In this document: positions 10,140 through 20,165 of the stretch, piece after piece
How positions within the stretch are numbered: position 1 is the first letter of the stretch
Layout: the number at the start of each line of letters is the position of its first letter
Source of the DNA: Berghia stephanieae
Lineage: Eukaryota; Mollusca; Gastropoda; Nudibranchia; Aeolidiidae
Assembly: GCA_034508935.3 (NCBI GenBank)
Contig: CM067453.1
Location: 3,837,690-3,901,689, forward strand
Length of the DNA: 64,000 bases
Reading direction: 5' to 3'
Notes under the pieces: model-generated
Seen by the model: only the letters and a program-made list of their open reading frames with translations
Told to the model about the DNA's origin: nothing
Databases searched by the model: none
Position numbers and translations under genes: made by a program

Positions 10140-10141
10140 TA
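10084..10141 (+). repeat. (TAA)n tail of the LINE
   Basis: A run of TAA triplets follows the LINE stop codon after about 30 bp. Short TAA-type tails are typical 3' ends of several LINE clades, so this marks the 3' terminus of the insertion. Confidence 0.85.
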
Positions 10142-10149
10142 ATAATTTT

Positions 10150-10316
10150 ATAATAAGGTCTTGGGTTCGATCCTCGTTCGCGCATACTTTACAGAGTTGG
10201 GCCACGGGTCGGCCAACCGTGCCGGGGTTCAAATCAACTATGCGCCGAACGCGAGGCTCGAACCCAGGACCTTCCGATCAGAAAGCGAGTGTCATACCAC
10301 TAGACCACATAGCCGA
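10150..10316. mobile_element. SINE family A head fragments in opposite orientations
   Basis: About 10151-10183 (+) is a short piece of the SINE A head (GGTCTTGGGTTCGATCCTCG). At 10235-10316 (-) there is a second head fragment ending in the complement of CGGCTATGTGGTCTAGTGG. Both are truncated. Confidence 0.65.
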
Positions 10317-10318
10317 AG

Positions 10319-10571
10319 TTAACTCACTAATTCCTGGAGATTTTTGCTTCTTTTCAAAATTGGAGAAAAAAAAGTGCATTAAATTAAAAATGAGCACGTG
10401 AAGAGATAATTTTATTCAACTAGAAATCTACCATTAACATGTAAAAATTAAAAATATTAGCTTTGATACAACGCCTATAATTTGTCTCAGAAAAATGTAA
10501 TAAATAGGCATGGGGTAAAAGTAACCCGGGTATACTACGGAAATAGTTGGTGTTAGGATTGAGTGAGTTAA
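10319..10571. mobile_element. MITE family 2 (TTAA-type), copy 2
   Basis: It is flanked by TTAA on both sides. The left end CTCACTAATTCCTGGAGATT and the right end GTTAGGATTGAGTGAG are inverted repeats. The interior is shared with copy 1 in reverse orientation and with the fragment at 39670-39850. It directly abuts SINE C. Confidence 0.85.
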
Positions 10572-10575
10572 TCCC

Positions 10576-10766
10576 GGTTTCTATAGCCTGAAAAGGACAA
10601 TAGCAATTGATTGCTACCCTTCGGATAGGACACTAGCTAGTCTATCGCAAAGTACTTTCCAACAGATCTAACAGACCCAGCTACCCAATCACTGGAATCA
10701 CCTGGAATCGATCTCGGTCCCTTTGATCGTGAAGCGAGTGCTCTATCAACTGAGCTATCGGGATGG
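10576..10766 (-). mobile_element. SINE family C, second copy
   Basis: On the minus strand the head reads CCCGATAGCTCAGTTGATAG and continues AGCACTCGCTTCACGATC, then GAGATCGATTCC, a clear tRNA-like A box and B box. The body matches the copy at 1568-1814. The 390 bases downstream (10767-11160) show nothing recognisable. Confidence 0.8.
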
Positions 10767-11162
10767 GATCACCGATGTTGTTAGAAGTATCTACGACGGA
10801 TGGAAAATAGGCTAAAGCTAGGCATACATTGTACGCACAAGTGAGAGCGAATGGGCCTATAATTATATACGTGACGTCATACCACTCGTGGTGAAACTGT
10901 AATGGACGAATGGGTTTGGACGACGAAAACTGGACCTTTTGTCTAATTACAATAATATAGAAGGCTGGTTTTCCAAAATCTCGTGAAGTCGATTTTTTTA
11001 CTTTTTGAGATTTTCCATCCGTGAGATCAACTGAAACGTAAATTTTATTTTAAGCATCAACTGGCGAAAGATTTTCCTTAGATTTGTGTGAATTTGAAGT
11101 TGAAATAAATATGATAAAATAATAGACCGAATGAGAAATTTGAAGGGGAAATAATCCTCAAT

Positions 11163-11300
11163 GTGCGGCTATGTGGTCTTGTGGTATGACATTCGCTTTC
11201 GGATCGGAAGGTCCTGGGTTCAGATTTACTCCCTTTATCTTTATCTCCAATACGTAACATATAGATAGAGCGAGACATGAAGCCTGTTTGGCGATATTAC
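11163..11300 (+). mobile_element. SINE family A, internally deleted copy
   Basis: The tRNA-like head (GTGCGGCTATGTGGTCTTGT through GGTCCTGGGTTC) is followed, after a loss of most of the body, by the GAGACATGAAGCCTGTTTGG block. Confidence 0.7.
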
Positions 11301-11331
11301 CATTTATTTTCCGACAGTTTTATTCTTTTTT

Positions 11332-11672
11332 TTTTGTGTGTTATGTGTGTGTGTGTGTGTGTGTTGGTTGTGTGTGTGTGTGTGTGTGTTTGTTTGTGTG
11401 TGTGTGTGTGTTATGTGTGTGTGTGTGTGTTTGTGTTGTGTGTATGTGTGTGTGTGTTTGTGTTGTGTGTGTATGTGTGTGTGTGTGTTTGTTTGTGTGT
11501 GTAAGTGTTTGTGTATTTTATGTGTGTGTGTGTATTTGTGTGTGTGTGTGTTTGTGTGTTTCTGTGTGTGTTGTGTATGTGGTGTGTATTTTTTTTGTGT
11601 GTGATATTTCGTGTGTGTATGTATGTGTGTGTTGTGTGTGTATTTGTGTTGTGTTGTGTTGTGTGTGTGTGA
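11332..11672. repeat. (GT)n compound microsatellite, about 340 bp
   Basis: GT repeats with TTGT, TATG and TTT interruptions. Cys-Val or Thr-His frames in it are artefacts. Confidence 0.95.
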
Positions 11673-11750
11673 CAAATTTCGAAATCATAATAAATCTCTC
11701 TTTAAGACAAAATAACATTTGTGTTTTGTGCGAAAGTTGTAGGCTCAGCA

Positions 11751-11762
11751 TCCCCCCCCCCT

Positions 11763-11815
<53 letters not shown>

Positions 11816-11849
11816 CATCATCATCATCATCAACATCATCACCACCACC

Positions 11850-11883
<34 letters not shown>

Positions 11884-11935
11884 CTATCATCGTGATCATC
11901 ATGTTCAACACCAACAAAAACAACAACAACAACAA
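11751..11935. repeat. C-run plus (CAT)n/(CAC)n/(CAA)n tract
   Basis: Ten or more C are followed by CAT triplets, a CAC block, more CAT and CAA triplets. His- or Met-rich frames are artefacts. The sequence at 12000-12147 has no recognised feature. Confidence 0.95.
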
Positions 11936-12194
11936 TAACAAAATCGCTATTATAAGCATTAAAACATTTTCATCATCATCATCCAGTAAAGTAGATATAA
12001 TGCCAATTCTACAAAATAATAATATGGCCATGTAAGCATCAATCTGACACACAAAACTTTGGCTTTCCTTCCGTCATCTTCTGTCACCAAGATGTCATAG
12101 ATATTGAGGTCTCTTGTACTTGGCGGTTATTTATAATCGCACAAATTACACACACACACACACACACACACTCACACAAACACACACATATTAT

Positions 12195-12629
12195 ATATAG
12201 ATAGTATGCGCTTTATGGGGCATCATGACTAAGCGGTACGGTCTTTGCTTCGTACCCGGAAGGTACCGCGTTCGATCACCCGCCGCTGCGCTGTGTGGTC
12301 TTGAGCAAGTCACCTCGCCCTAGCTCAATTTGCGGCGATGTACTGCGGCTGACGCCTGGGTTATTCCAGTCTTCCTTTGGAATAGGCCCAAGAGAAAATT
12401 TTCCCCTCTGGAATGAATAAAGGGAATTTTATTTTATTTTTATTTATTTTTATTGGTTAAGAAGCTCACAACATTGCCATCCGAACTATAACGAACCAAA
12501 ACACAAAACTCCGAGTAACCATGAACTTTTATAGTCTGGTTTATACAATTTAGTGAGCATCACTCACAAATGCGGATGGCAAAATACAATAACAAATGCT
12601 TGAGTGACGTCATCTTCGTTCTATCCATA
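12195..12629 (+). mobile_element. MITE family 3 copy interrupted by SINE B
   Basis: The head (TATATAGATAGTATGCGCTT, about 12195-12213) and the rest (from GGTTAAGAAGCTCACAACAT at about 12455 to CTATCCATA at 12629) are separated by a complete SINE B. The MITE is therefore the older insertion. Confidence 0.8.
12217..12454 (+). mobile_element. SINE family B, complete copy
   Basis: The head GGGGCATCATGACTAAGCGG, with GTACCGCGTTCGATCACC as its B-box region, is tRNA-like. The body carries GTGTGGTCTTGAGCAAGTCA, a motif seen in MIR/L2-tailed SINEs. The tail reads GAATGAATAAAGGGAATTTT and then a T-rich run. Other copies are at 13216-14737 (minus, split), 17638-17850 (minus) and 40075-40306 (minus). 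Confidence 0.85.
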
Positions 12630-13105
12630 CAGTTTAGTGAGCATTTCTCATAAACGTGGATGGCAAAAAAAAAAAAAAAAACACCAAAAAACAATAACAA
12701 AGACCAGAGTGACGTCATCTTCATTCTATCTATATAATAGACACACAACGCTCTCGTTGCAATGCGTGTATCCAAAATACTACCAACACACAAAAACCAT
12801 GTGTAACCTTCAACGGTTATAGATGATATGCGCTTGGCTAAGAAACTCACAACGTTGAGATCCAGAAATAAAACGAACCAACACACAAAACAATATGTAC
12901 ACCTTGAACGTTTATAGATAATGTGCGTTTGGCTAATAAGCTCACAACATTGCCATCCGGAAATATAACGGGTCAACACACAAAAATATGTGAAACCATG
13001 AACGTTTATAGTCTGGTTAACACAGTTTAGTGAGAATTACTCATAAACATGGATGGCAAAAATAATAACAAAGACCTGAGTGACGTCAACTTTGTTCTGT
13101 CTATA
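12630..13105 (+). mobile_element. Cluster of MITE family 3 copies and fragments
   Basis: Several partial copies lie end to end. One middle and tail is at 12630-12736, a fragment at about 12778-12820, a head at about 12818-12910, and a nearly complete copy at about 12912-13105 ending TTCTGTCTATA. Most tails keep TGACGTCA. Confidence 0.75.
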
Positions 13106-13387
13106 GTCTAATTGAATTGAGTGAACACTAATCAAAGACGTCATCAGCTCTTTGTTATTGTTTGTAGCCAGCCATTTTTATGAATGTATTGTTGGCCTAG
13201 ATCTATATTAAATAAAAGAATTAAAAATAAAATAATTACCTTTATTCATCCCCATGGGGAAATTTTTCTTTAGGGTCTAGTCCAAGGGAAGACTCGAATA
13301 AACCGCAGAGCAGCGCCGCAAAGTGAGCTAGGGTGAGGTGAATTGCTCAAGGCCACACAGCGCAGCAGCGGGTGATCGAACTCGGTA

Positions 13388-14698
13388 CCTTTCGGTAGTG
13401 CTAGGCATTCCTGTTCCGATTGTGTTCCTGGTGTCGTTGTTCCTGTTCTGAAACATGTTCCTGTTCCAAATTGGAGCGATTCCCGATTGTTCCGGTCGAA
13501 GCAGCCTCTTGTGGTTTTCACACTACTATGTGATGACGATCGACCCAATCAGCAAACTCCGGTCCGCATTCGTGCATCGTCGCGAACCCGCCCTGTAGCA
13601 TCATCACAACACCCGTTCAACTAGATGCTCTGCGGTTTCGGTTTCTTGCCCACATCGGGTACATGTAGGACATGTGGAAAGTCCCCACTGATGAAGCGCA
13701 CTTGCTGTGAGGCAGCTCCTCGACTGAAGCCGATTCGCAGCCACCCAGTGTCTCCTCTTACTGGTATCAAAGCCTGGCAACTTCTCACAAGCTTAGAGGA
13801 GTGTACGTCCCCGCCCCCACGAGGGATTGAATTCGTCCAAACCGACTTCCATCTCGTTTATGCATCCCTGTCCGTTGTCTCCTCTTTGATCTTATTTAGC
13901 CAGTTCTCCATAATGGTCTCCCTCCGGACATCGGGGGCTGGATTGCTGCCATTATCGGGCCCCATTCTCTAGGCGTTGTTGCCAGCATTCCTGACACTAT
14001 GTGCATTGACTTGCGAAGTTTTACATCAACCTTCTCAACGTTTATGCTTCTACCCCACACTGGAGCGCAATACTCCGCAGTGGAATAGCACAGTGCCAGG
14101 GCGGAGGTTCTCAGGAGTGCTTGGCTAGCGCCCCAAGTCGATCCCGCCAGCTTCCTCAGAAGAATGTTGCGTTTCTCTATCTTCCGGGCAACTCATTCGA
14201 GATGCACTCGATTGTTAAGGCTGCGGCCCAGCGTTACCCCGGTCGAATAGTTTCGTATCAGTCATGTCCCCAGTAATACGGCGTGCGTACTCGTGTTTGT
14301 AGGTGGTTCCAACTACAGATGAGAGGTTCAGATAGAGAGGGAGGAGGGAGTGACGTAGGCTGGTTTGCGCGTGCTCTCTCTCTCTCTCTGTCTCTCTCTC
14401 TCTCTGTCTCTCTCTCTCTCTCTCTCACCCACACACACACACTCACGCACACACACACACACACACACATACACAGCATAACAATAACAACGTCCGCCCA
14501 CCCCACCTACTCGTCTCATTCTTCGCCCCGTTCGTCATCACACTATTATAATAATAATAGACAACACTTGACATAGGAACAAGAACATCGACCAGGAACA
14601 TGTTCCGGATGTAAGTTCCTGGTAACTGTTCCTGGTTGAGCTGTGTTCCTGGTGTTCCTGTTCTCGAGAACCAAGACCCGTGCGGCACTACCTTTCGG
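13388..14698. mobile_element. hAT-type DNA transposon 1 (1,295 bp) with 8-bp target duplication
   Basis: The element is 13396-14690. It begins TAGTGCTAGGC and ends GCACTA, so the two ends match over the outer 6 bp, in line with the TAG-type ends of hAT elements. CCTTTCGG occurs immediately before and after, a perfect 8-bp target duplication as expected for hAT. Both ends carry several GTTCCTG motifs (about 13405-13465 and 14585-14665), probably subterminal transposase sites. There is no transposase. The interior holds a LINE fragment and a (CT)n(CA)n tract at 14375-14473. Confidence 0.9.
13484..14247 (-). pseudogene. LINE ORF2 3' fragment inside hAT 1
   Basis: In reverse complement this matches about 9238-10065 of the LINE at 7833-10054. 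It covers the RT thumb region, the cysteine-rich C-terminus and about 30 bp past the stop. About 80 bp present at about 9600-9700 in the first copy are missing here. The (TAA)n tail is absent and no LINE target duplication is seen. It may have been captured by the hAT element rather than inserted into it. Confidence 0.85.
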
Positions 14699-14737
14699 GT
14701 ACGAAGCAAAGGCCGTACCGCTGAGCCACGCTGCCCC

Positions 14738-15484
14738 ACTTACTCAACCTAATTCGGATTAATCGAAGGTGAAAGCAAATCCGACAGTCTGACTCCCGCT
14801 CAAACAAAATCGAAACTCAGAATCTTCATGCGGTTACAACCACAGATAAGAGGTTCAGATAGAGAGGGAGGAGGGAGTGACGCGGGAAAACAGTGGTAAA
14901 TAGTTGAGAGGGTTAAGTGACATCATTTTTATTCTGAGACAAAAAATACTATTGTTTATTATAAGTGATTTAAATCAAATGGCGGATTTTTGTCACAGGT
15001 GAAGTAGGATAAAGTTGGCGGATTTTGGCGGATTTCTGACATAAAGTTGGCGGGATTTTTTTACAAAGACACCTGGCAACACCGCCGAGCAGAAATGAAT
15101 CCCGATTGCCAATTTGGCAGATTTTATGCCAAATATCATTTTTTGGCTGAATTTGAAGTGGTCTGGCAGAAAAAAATAACGGTTCGACAGTTTGGCAGAT
15201 TTTATGTTCCGAGGCCTAGATTTTGCTACATTATTTATATCATGCATAGGTCTACTACACGTTTTCCATGGCAATTTTTATGTATTAGTGATTTTTTTAA
15301 ACTTGGGAAATGAAAAAAAAATGACATCGGCCTTGCGAATTTTTTGTTAACCAAAATTGATGAGTTTTCAAAGGGGGTACTAAAAATAGTACGGTTTGGC
15401 AGATTTTTGTGGTATTTGGCAGATTTTTAAAATCCAGTTTGCAGAATGCCTGAAAATAATCTGACAACCCTGATAAACAGAAGA
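14738..15484. mobile_element. Diverged MITE-like sequence with repeated TTGGCAGATTTT
   Basis: Between hAT 1 and hAT 2 the sequence repeats variants of TTGGCGGATTTT/TTGGCAGATTTT (about 14980-15440) and ends TAATCTGACAACCCTG at 15472. It is the same kind of end as the element at 16208-16667, so this is probably a relative that has lost its left end. About 45 bases at 14835-14880 repeat a piece of hAT 1 (14313-14356). Confidence 0.55.
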
Positions 15485-15992
15485 CCAGAAATTAGTGCTG
15501 GGTCGAGTTTGAAACGATCAAATCGAGCGGGTTTTCGATCGAGTCCTCTAAAATCAAGCGGGTTTTCGATCGAGTCCTCTAAAATCGAGCGGGTTTCGAG
15601 TCAGTGACGTCATCGAGCAGTGATTCGTTTGAAAAAAACAACAACACGAGCATCTCGTTTGCCACAGGAAACTTCAAATACCCCTCCCTCTCTTATGTCT
15701 GTGGCTGGCTTGACTGCAGCTGGTTATGACGGGGGCTGCCAGATGGCCAAGTTCAAAATTGGTTACTAAGAAACGCTTTTCTATTATTATTCATTTAAAA
15801 AAAAATCTTTTATTTAAAAAAAATGAAAAGATAAGTTTATCCAACTGTAGTCGATTGTTTTGTTAATCAAAACCAATGAGTTTTTCAAGGGAGTCAGAAT
15901 GCTTGTGGTGTTTGGCTATTTGGGTCTATTTGACTACTTGGGCAAGAAGAAATCTGGCTGTCTGGCAGCCTTGATTATGATCGTTCGTCGCA

Positions 15993-15993
<1 letters not shown>

Positions 15994-16032
<39 letters not shown>
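15994..16032. repeat. (CA)n microsatellite
   Basis: A plain CA dinucleotide run inside hAT 2. Confidence 0.95.
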
Positions 16033-16034
<2 letters not shown>

Positions 16035-16199
16035 CATCAAACAGTTGTTGATGGTGAAGGGTTGAGACCCCACCATCATCATCCCGCTGTCACCTTAACA
16101 TTTCATATTTATGTCGCGCCAAAAGTTGTGGGCCGCCCCCACCTCCCATAATTTGTCACTGGTCGTCATCGCCTCTTGTGTGTGCGGGGAAGGTCGTGC

Positions 16200-16675
16200 C
16201 TTTCATTCAGGGTTGCCAGTTTGGCATTTTAAATGCCAGATTCCAAAAATCTGGCATTTTTGAAAACCGTTTGGCATTAGAAAAATCATTTGGCATTTGG
16301 CATTTTCATTTGGCATTTTCTTTTCTTGTATATTATACTTCAAATGACACCTTTTCTTAATTATTTCTAAACGCGTAAAAACAAATCTCTTCACATCGGA
16401 AAACTTTGCTATTAAAACTCACACCCTGAACTAGCCCTGCCTCCCTCAGATATTCACTCAAATTCAGCCCTCGACAAGTATCCTCGTAAGTTTTAAAAAA
16501 GAAAAGAAAACACGCAAGCCACCAGGATATGATAGTAAATTGTCTATCAAAAATGAGTAGTTTTCTTAGTGGGGGTGGGAGTCAACAGACTTTGGCATTT
16601 TTTGAGTGTTTTGGCATTTTTTGAGTCTTTCCCTGGCATTTTGTTGAAAAATAATCTGGCAACCCTGCTTTCATT
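16200..16675. mobile_element. MITE with CAGGGTTGCCAG ends and 8-bp target duplication
   Basis: The element is 16208-16667. It begins CAGGGTTGCCAG, ends CTGGCAACCCTG, and is flanked by CTTTCATT on both sides. Many TTGGCATTTT motifs lie inside. An 8-bp duplication fits hAT or P-type elements. It is nested in hAT 2 and non-coding. Confidence 0.9.
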
Positions 16676-16740
16676 TCATTATTTGAAAAATAAATGAACA
16701 AGAATGGTGTGTTTTTATTAGGTAGGTAGATAATAATAAT

Positions 16741-16950
16741 ATTTAGCAGGTTCCACAACCAGACACACACGGATTTCCCGGACACGATGATAACGATGCC
16801 GACGACAATGGATGACGATGATGATGATGATGATGATTATCGTGTTTCTGTTTAAAAAATGAAATACTTTAGCAGGTTCCACCCCCACCCCCCACACGGA
16901 TAGACCGGACCCGAAGATGATGATTGTGGTATTGCTGGCTGTTACGGCTG

Positions 16951-17022
<72 letters not shown>
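16741..17022. repeat. Duplicated segment plus (GAT)n microsatellite
   Basis: TTTAGCAGGTTCCAC occurs at 16741 and again near 16868, each followed by a GAT-rich tract (about 16814-16838 and 16949-17022). This is a local duplication of about 127 bp. Confidence 0.75.
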
Positions 17023-17449
17023 CGATGGCGCAGATGGTGATTATTTGTTCGGTCGCTCAGTGGTACGGTGTCTCTTGTCACAAAATCAAGCCTTGTCAAT
17101 GGCCGGATGAGTGACAGTGATTGTTGAAAATTGTGATCCAGACGTTAAGTCCGTGTGTCAGGCACTTGACTCAGGTGTGAATGTATTCTTATCTTATAAG
17201 CAATGACGGGTATTGTAAAGAGCTTTAATACAAAAAGACTCCAAACAGCCATCGGTACCTACTGTACGAAATGGATGTATGGTCGATATGGCGTGCCGGA
17301 GGAATAAATTAAATTAAATATTGTGAAGTTCATTGAGCATGGTAAATCCTTGGAAATGCGCTTTGAACTAATACACCTGCTAGACAACTCCGATTCCAAT
17401 ATAAACGACTGATTAATGTTCCCATATATAAACTATAGTTAGCTGAAAA

Positions 17450-17516
17450 TCTTTCTTTGTCGGGACTCCAAAAGTATGGAACGAATTAGACAAAGAAATC
17501 AAAGGGTCTTTTAGGA
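17450..17516 (+). pseudogene. Possible LINE C-terminal remnant
   Basis: A short translation GTPKVWNELDKEIKGSFRS resembles the 'G-P-K-x-W-N-x-L-P-x-x-I-K' motif at the C-terminus of many LINE reverse transcriptases. It is too short to be certain. The flanks (17100-17450 and 17520-17580) show nothing else. Confidence 0.35.
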
Positions 17517-17637
17517 GCACTGATTGATTTTAGATTGATTATTACATTGAAATGTGTTGATATTTATTTTATCCATTATTATTAGGGTGGTGGTGGTGGT
17601 GGTGGTGATGATGATCCCGCTGATATGATGGTGATGA

Positions 17638-17850
17638 TAAATAAATTAAACATAATTCCCTTTATTCATCCCATAGGGGAGATTCGTCTTTCGGGTCTAT
17701 TCTAAGGGAAGACTGGAATCACCCAAGCGACAGCCGCAGTGCAGCGCCGCAAATTTAGTTAGGGCAAGGGGACTTGCTCAAGACCACTCAGCGGCGGGTG
17801 ATCGAACTCGGTACCTTTCGGGTGCCAACCAAAGACCGTACCGCTGCCCC
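17638..17850 (-). mobile_element. SINE family B copy
   Basis: From the tail (complement of AAAGGGAATTATG) to the head (complement of GGGGCAGCGGTACGG) the family order is kept. A (GAT)n run (17851-17905) abuts its 5' end. Confidence 0.85.
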
Positions 17851-17905
<55 letters not shown>

Positions 17906-17984
17906 AATGGGAACTAACAAAGAATACACAGGCATCTAAAATTGAAACATTCCATATTCAAAGCTAATGTTTTACTTTTAAAAA

Positions 17985-18335
17985 TTGAGCTTTACAATAT
18001 CCACTAAATGTGATCAAAGCGCTTTGTAAAGGGTCCCTGGTCAACAGCAATTAAAATGTAGGACGGGACATGCCGCCTGTTAGGCGATATTACAATTTTT
18101 TCAGACAAAGACAACGCTGTTAATGGTCAGGTACTCATTTTACACCTGAGTACGGTGAGAGAATGTGAGTAAAGAGCCTTGTCCAAAGACTCAACTATTC
18201 ACCGAGCGCGAGGCTCGAACCCAGGACTTTCCGATCCGAAAGCGGGTGTCATACCACTAGACCATTATAATGCACTAGACCCATGGTCGACTAGAGTACT
18301 ATAGTTACGTCATGACTAGACCACATAGCCGCACT
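17985..18335 (-). mobile_element. SINE family A copy with an extra segment in the head
   Basis: All family blocks are present. Within the tRNA-like head, about 59 bases containing repeated CTAGA motifs interrupt the sequence between ACTAGACCA and CATAGCCGCAC. ACTAGACCA occurs on both sides, which suggests slippage or a local duplication. Confidence 0.8.
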
Positions 18336-18857
18336 ACTGTAGGAGTGTTCATTGATAGATGGATGCGTGTGTGTCACAGAAATAGCCTTAGTGTGTGTGT
18401 GTGTATGTGTGTGTGTGTGTGTGTGTGATAGTCAAACTTTAGTATGTTTAATGAAGTCTTGTCACACACGCGTGATACACCTATACGAATTTCCCTGCCA
18501 CTGCCACCCAGACACACTAACATCTGACAAGGAGTGAGGGCTGTGGAAGAACCACAGACTACCGTGTGCAAACGTTGGCGATTGGTATCGGATGGCAAAC
18601 TGTGATCGTTTGAATTTGAAATGATTCGAAACACTCGTTACCCCTCCGCTCGCTCGGATCCTGATCGTCTCAAGCTCGTCTCACGTGTCAAGATCGTCTC
18701 AAGCTCGTCTCAAGCTCACAACCCGCCTGATCGTTTAACTGACTCGATCGTTTTACTAACTCGCCCTTCCGGCATTGAGATTGGACGCTGACTCGTGGCT
18801 TCGCGCTCGATCGTCGATCGGGTAAAAGCGATCAAATAACCCAACACTACCAGAAAT

Positions 18858-19823
18858 GAATCTCTTCCTACTTCCTGTTTAAACAAAAGATGACCCGCGT
18901 GTTGTGCTCATTGTATATAAATTTATAATCATAATCCATCTCATCCAAACCCAAACGAAACCAAAAACATAAAAGAGATAATTATATAATTTTTAACATC
19001 TGAATAGCAAGTGGCGTTTTGATTCGCAAGAAGATTGCTTTCTCTCACGAACGGTATTAAATGTCTCGTTACCTCATGTCACATGGCATGTTTTGAAAAT
19101 AATGAATGGGCATATATATACGCATAGGAGAATGCGTTTGTCTCCAATTCCAATTAACACTATCCCCCTCAACATATTTTGTATAAAGCCCCCCTCAAGT
19201 GGGTGCATTGCGGATGATTGCACTCGTATATTATACTCACAATGTCAAAGAGGAAAAAATTCTTGTTTATCAAGAGAGGTGAGCCAGTGAAACCAACATT
19301 CAGCTATTGAACTGTCCCCGCGGAAAATTGCAAATGAAAACCCCCAAAATTGCACCCATAATTAAAAAAAAAAAATGCAAAAATTGAAAATTTAAGACAT
19401 TGTTTTCAATAAACTGCACAATAATTTATTCTTGCTTTAATTCTATGACAAGCGCAGTCCACCGATTTTAGTTGGTATGTATTATCTATCTATAGTATTG
19501 TGTCCATAAATTACATTGATATTGACATTGCATACACAGAAAAGAAATAATATGCTAGGTATATACAGGGGATTATATTTCCAAATACATCTATAAATCA
19601 TAATACAGTGGAACCGGGAGTAACGAGATCGAGGGGACCGGCCATATAAACTTTCTATTTCCGAGTTACATGAATCTATGTTTATGAGTAGTATATTAAA
19701 CACCCATAATAATAACTGGTATATGAAGAACAAATACAAACTAAAAATGCATAAGAATATAGTTGAGTTATATAATAAAAGGTGCCGCAATTTTCTGGAG
19801 GGACAGATTGAAAGTTCCCAATC
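18858..19823. other. Stretch with no recognised feature
   Basis: The sequence is moderately AT-rich, with scattered short open frames on both strands and no family, TIR or RNA gene that I can identify. AGAGAGGTGAGCCAGTG near 19273 is echoed near 20008. Confidence 0.4.
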
Positions 19824-19910
19824 ATTCGTTTAGACATAAAAAGAAAAAAAATTAACGCCTACCGCCAAAAGCAGTTTAGATTTGAAAATGGATTTGTTTT
19901 CTATATAAAA

Positions 19911-20002
<92 letters not shown>

Positions 20003-20165
20003 GGTACTAGAGAGGTGTGCCGGTGGAACCCATATTTAGCTTCTCGAAAGGTGCCAATCATTCGTTTAGACAGAAAAAGAAAAAAAACTTAACATCGCTT
20101 ACGGTCAAAAGCAGTTTAGATTTGAAGATGCATTTGTTTTTTATAAAAAACATTCGGTACTAGAC
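19824..20165. repeat. Imperfect direct duplication around (CT)n(AT)n
   Basis: CAATCATTCGTTTAGACA and AAAAGCAGTTTAGATTTGAA occur at about 19820-19885 and again at about 20048-20125. Between them lie (CT)n (about 19914-19948) and (AT)n (about 19955-20000). ATTCGGTACTAGA also occurs twice, near 20000 and 20152. Confidence 0.75.

Larger units (their letters stand above)
13216..14737 (-). mobile_element. SINE family B copy split by a hAT transposon
   Basis: The 3' and central parts occupy about 13216-13395 and the tRNA-like head lies at 14691-14737, both in minus orientation. The missing junction is filled exactly by the transposon at 13396-14690, with the SINE bases CCTTTCGG duplicated on both sides. 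Confidence 0.9.
15485..18857. mobile_element. hAT-type DNA transposon 2 (3,357 bp) with 8-bp target duplication
   Basis: The element is 15493-18849. It begins TAGTGCTGGGTCG and ends ACCCAACACTA. CCAGAAAT flanks it exactly on both sides. The TAGTGYTGGGT ends and 8-bp duplication are diagnostic of hAT. The left subterminal region has a three-fold repeat of about 31 bp (TCGAGCGGGTTTTCGATCGA, about 15513-15600). The right has repeated GATCGTCTCAAGCTCGTCTC motifs (about 18660-18720). No transposase remains. The interior carries a smaller MITE, SINEs and microsatellites, so the element has grown by later insertions. Confidence 0.9.

Noticed and set aside
6705-10141. An R1 or R2 element in a ribosomal gene
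   Set aside because: Both classical sites are uninterrupted and the LINE joins elsewhere, with no 28S on its 3' side.
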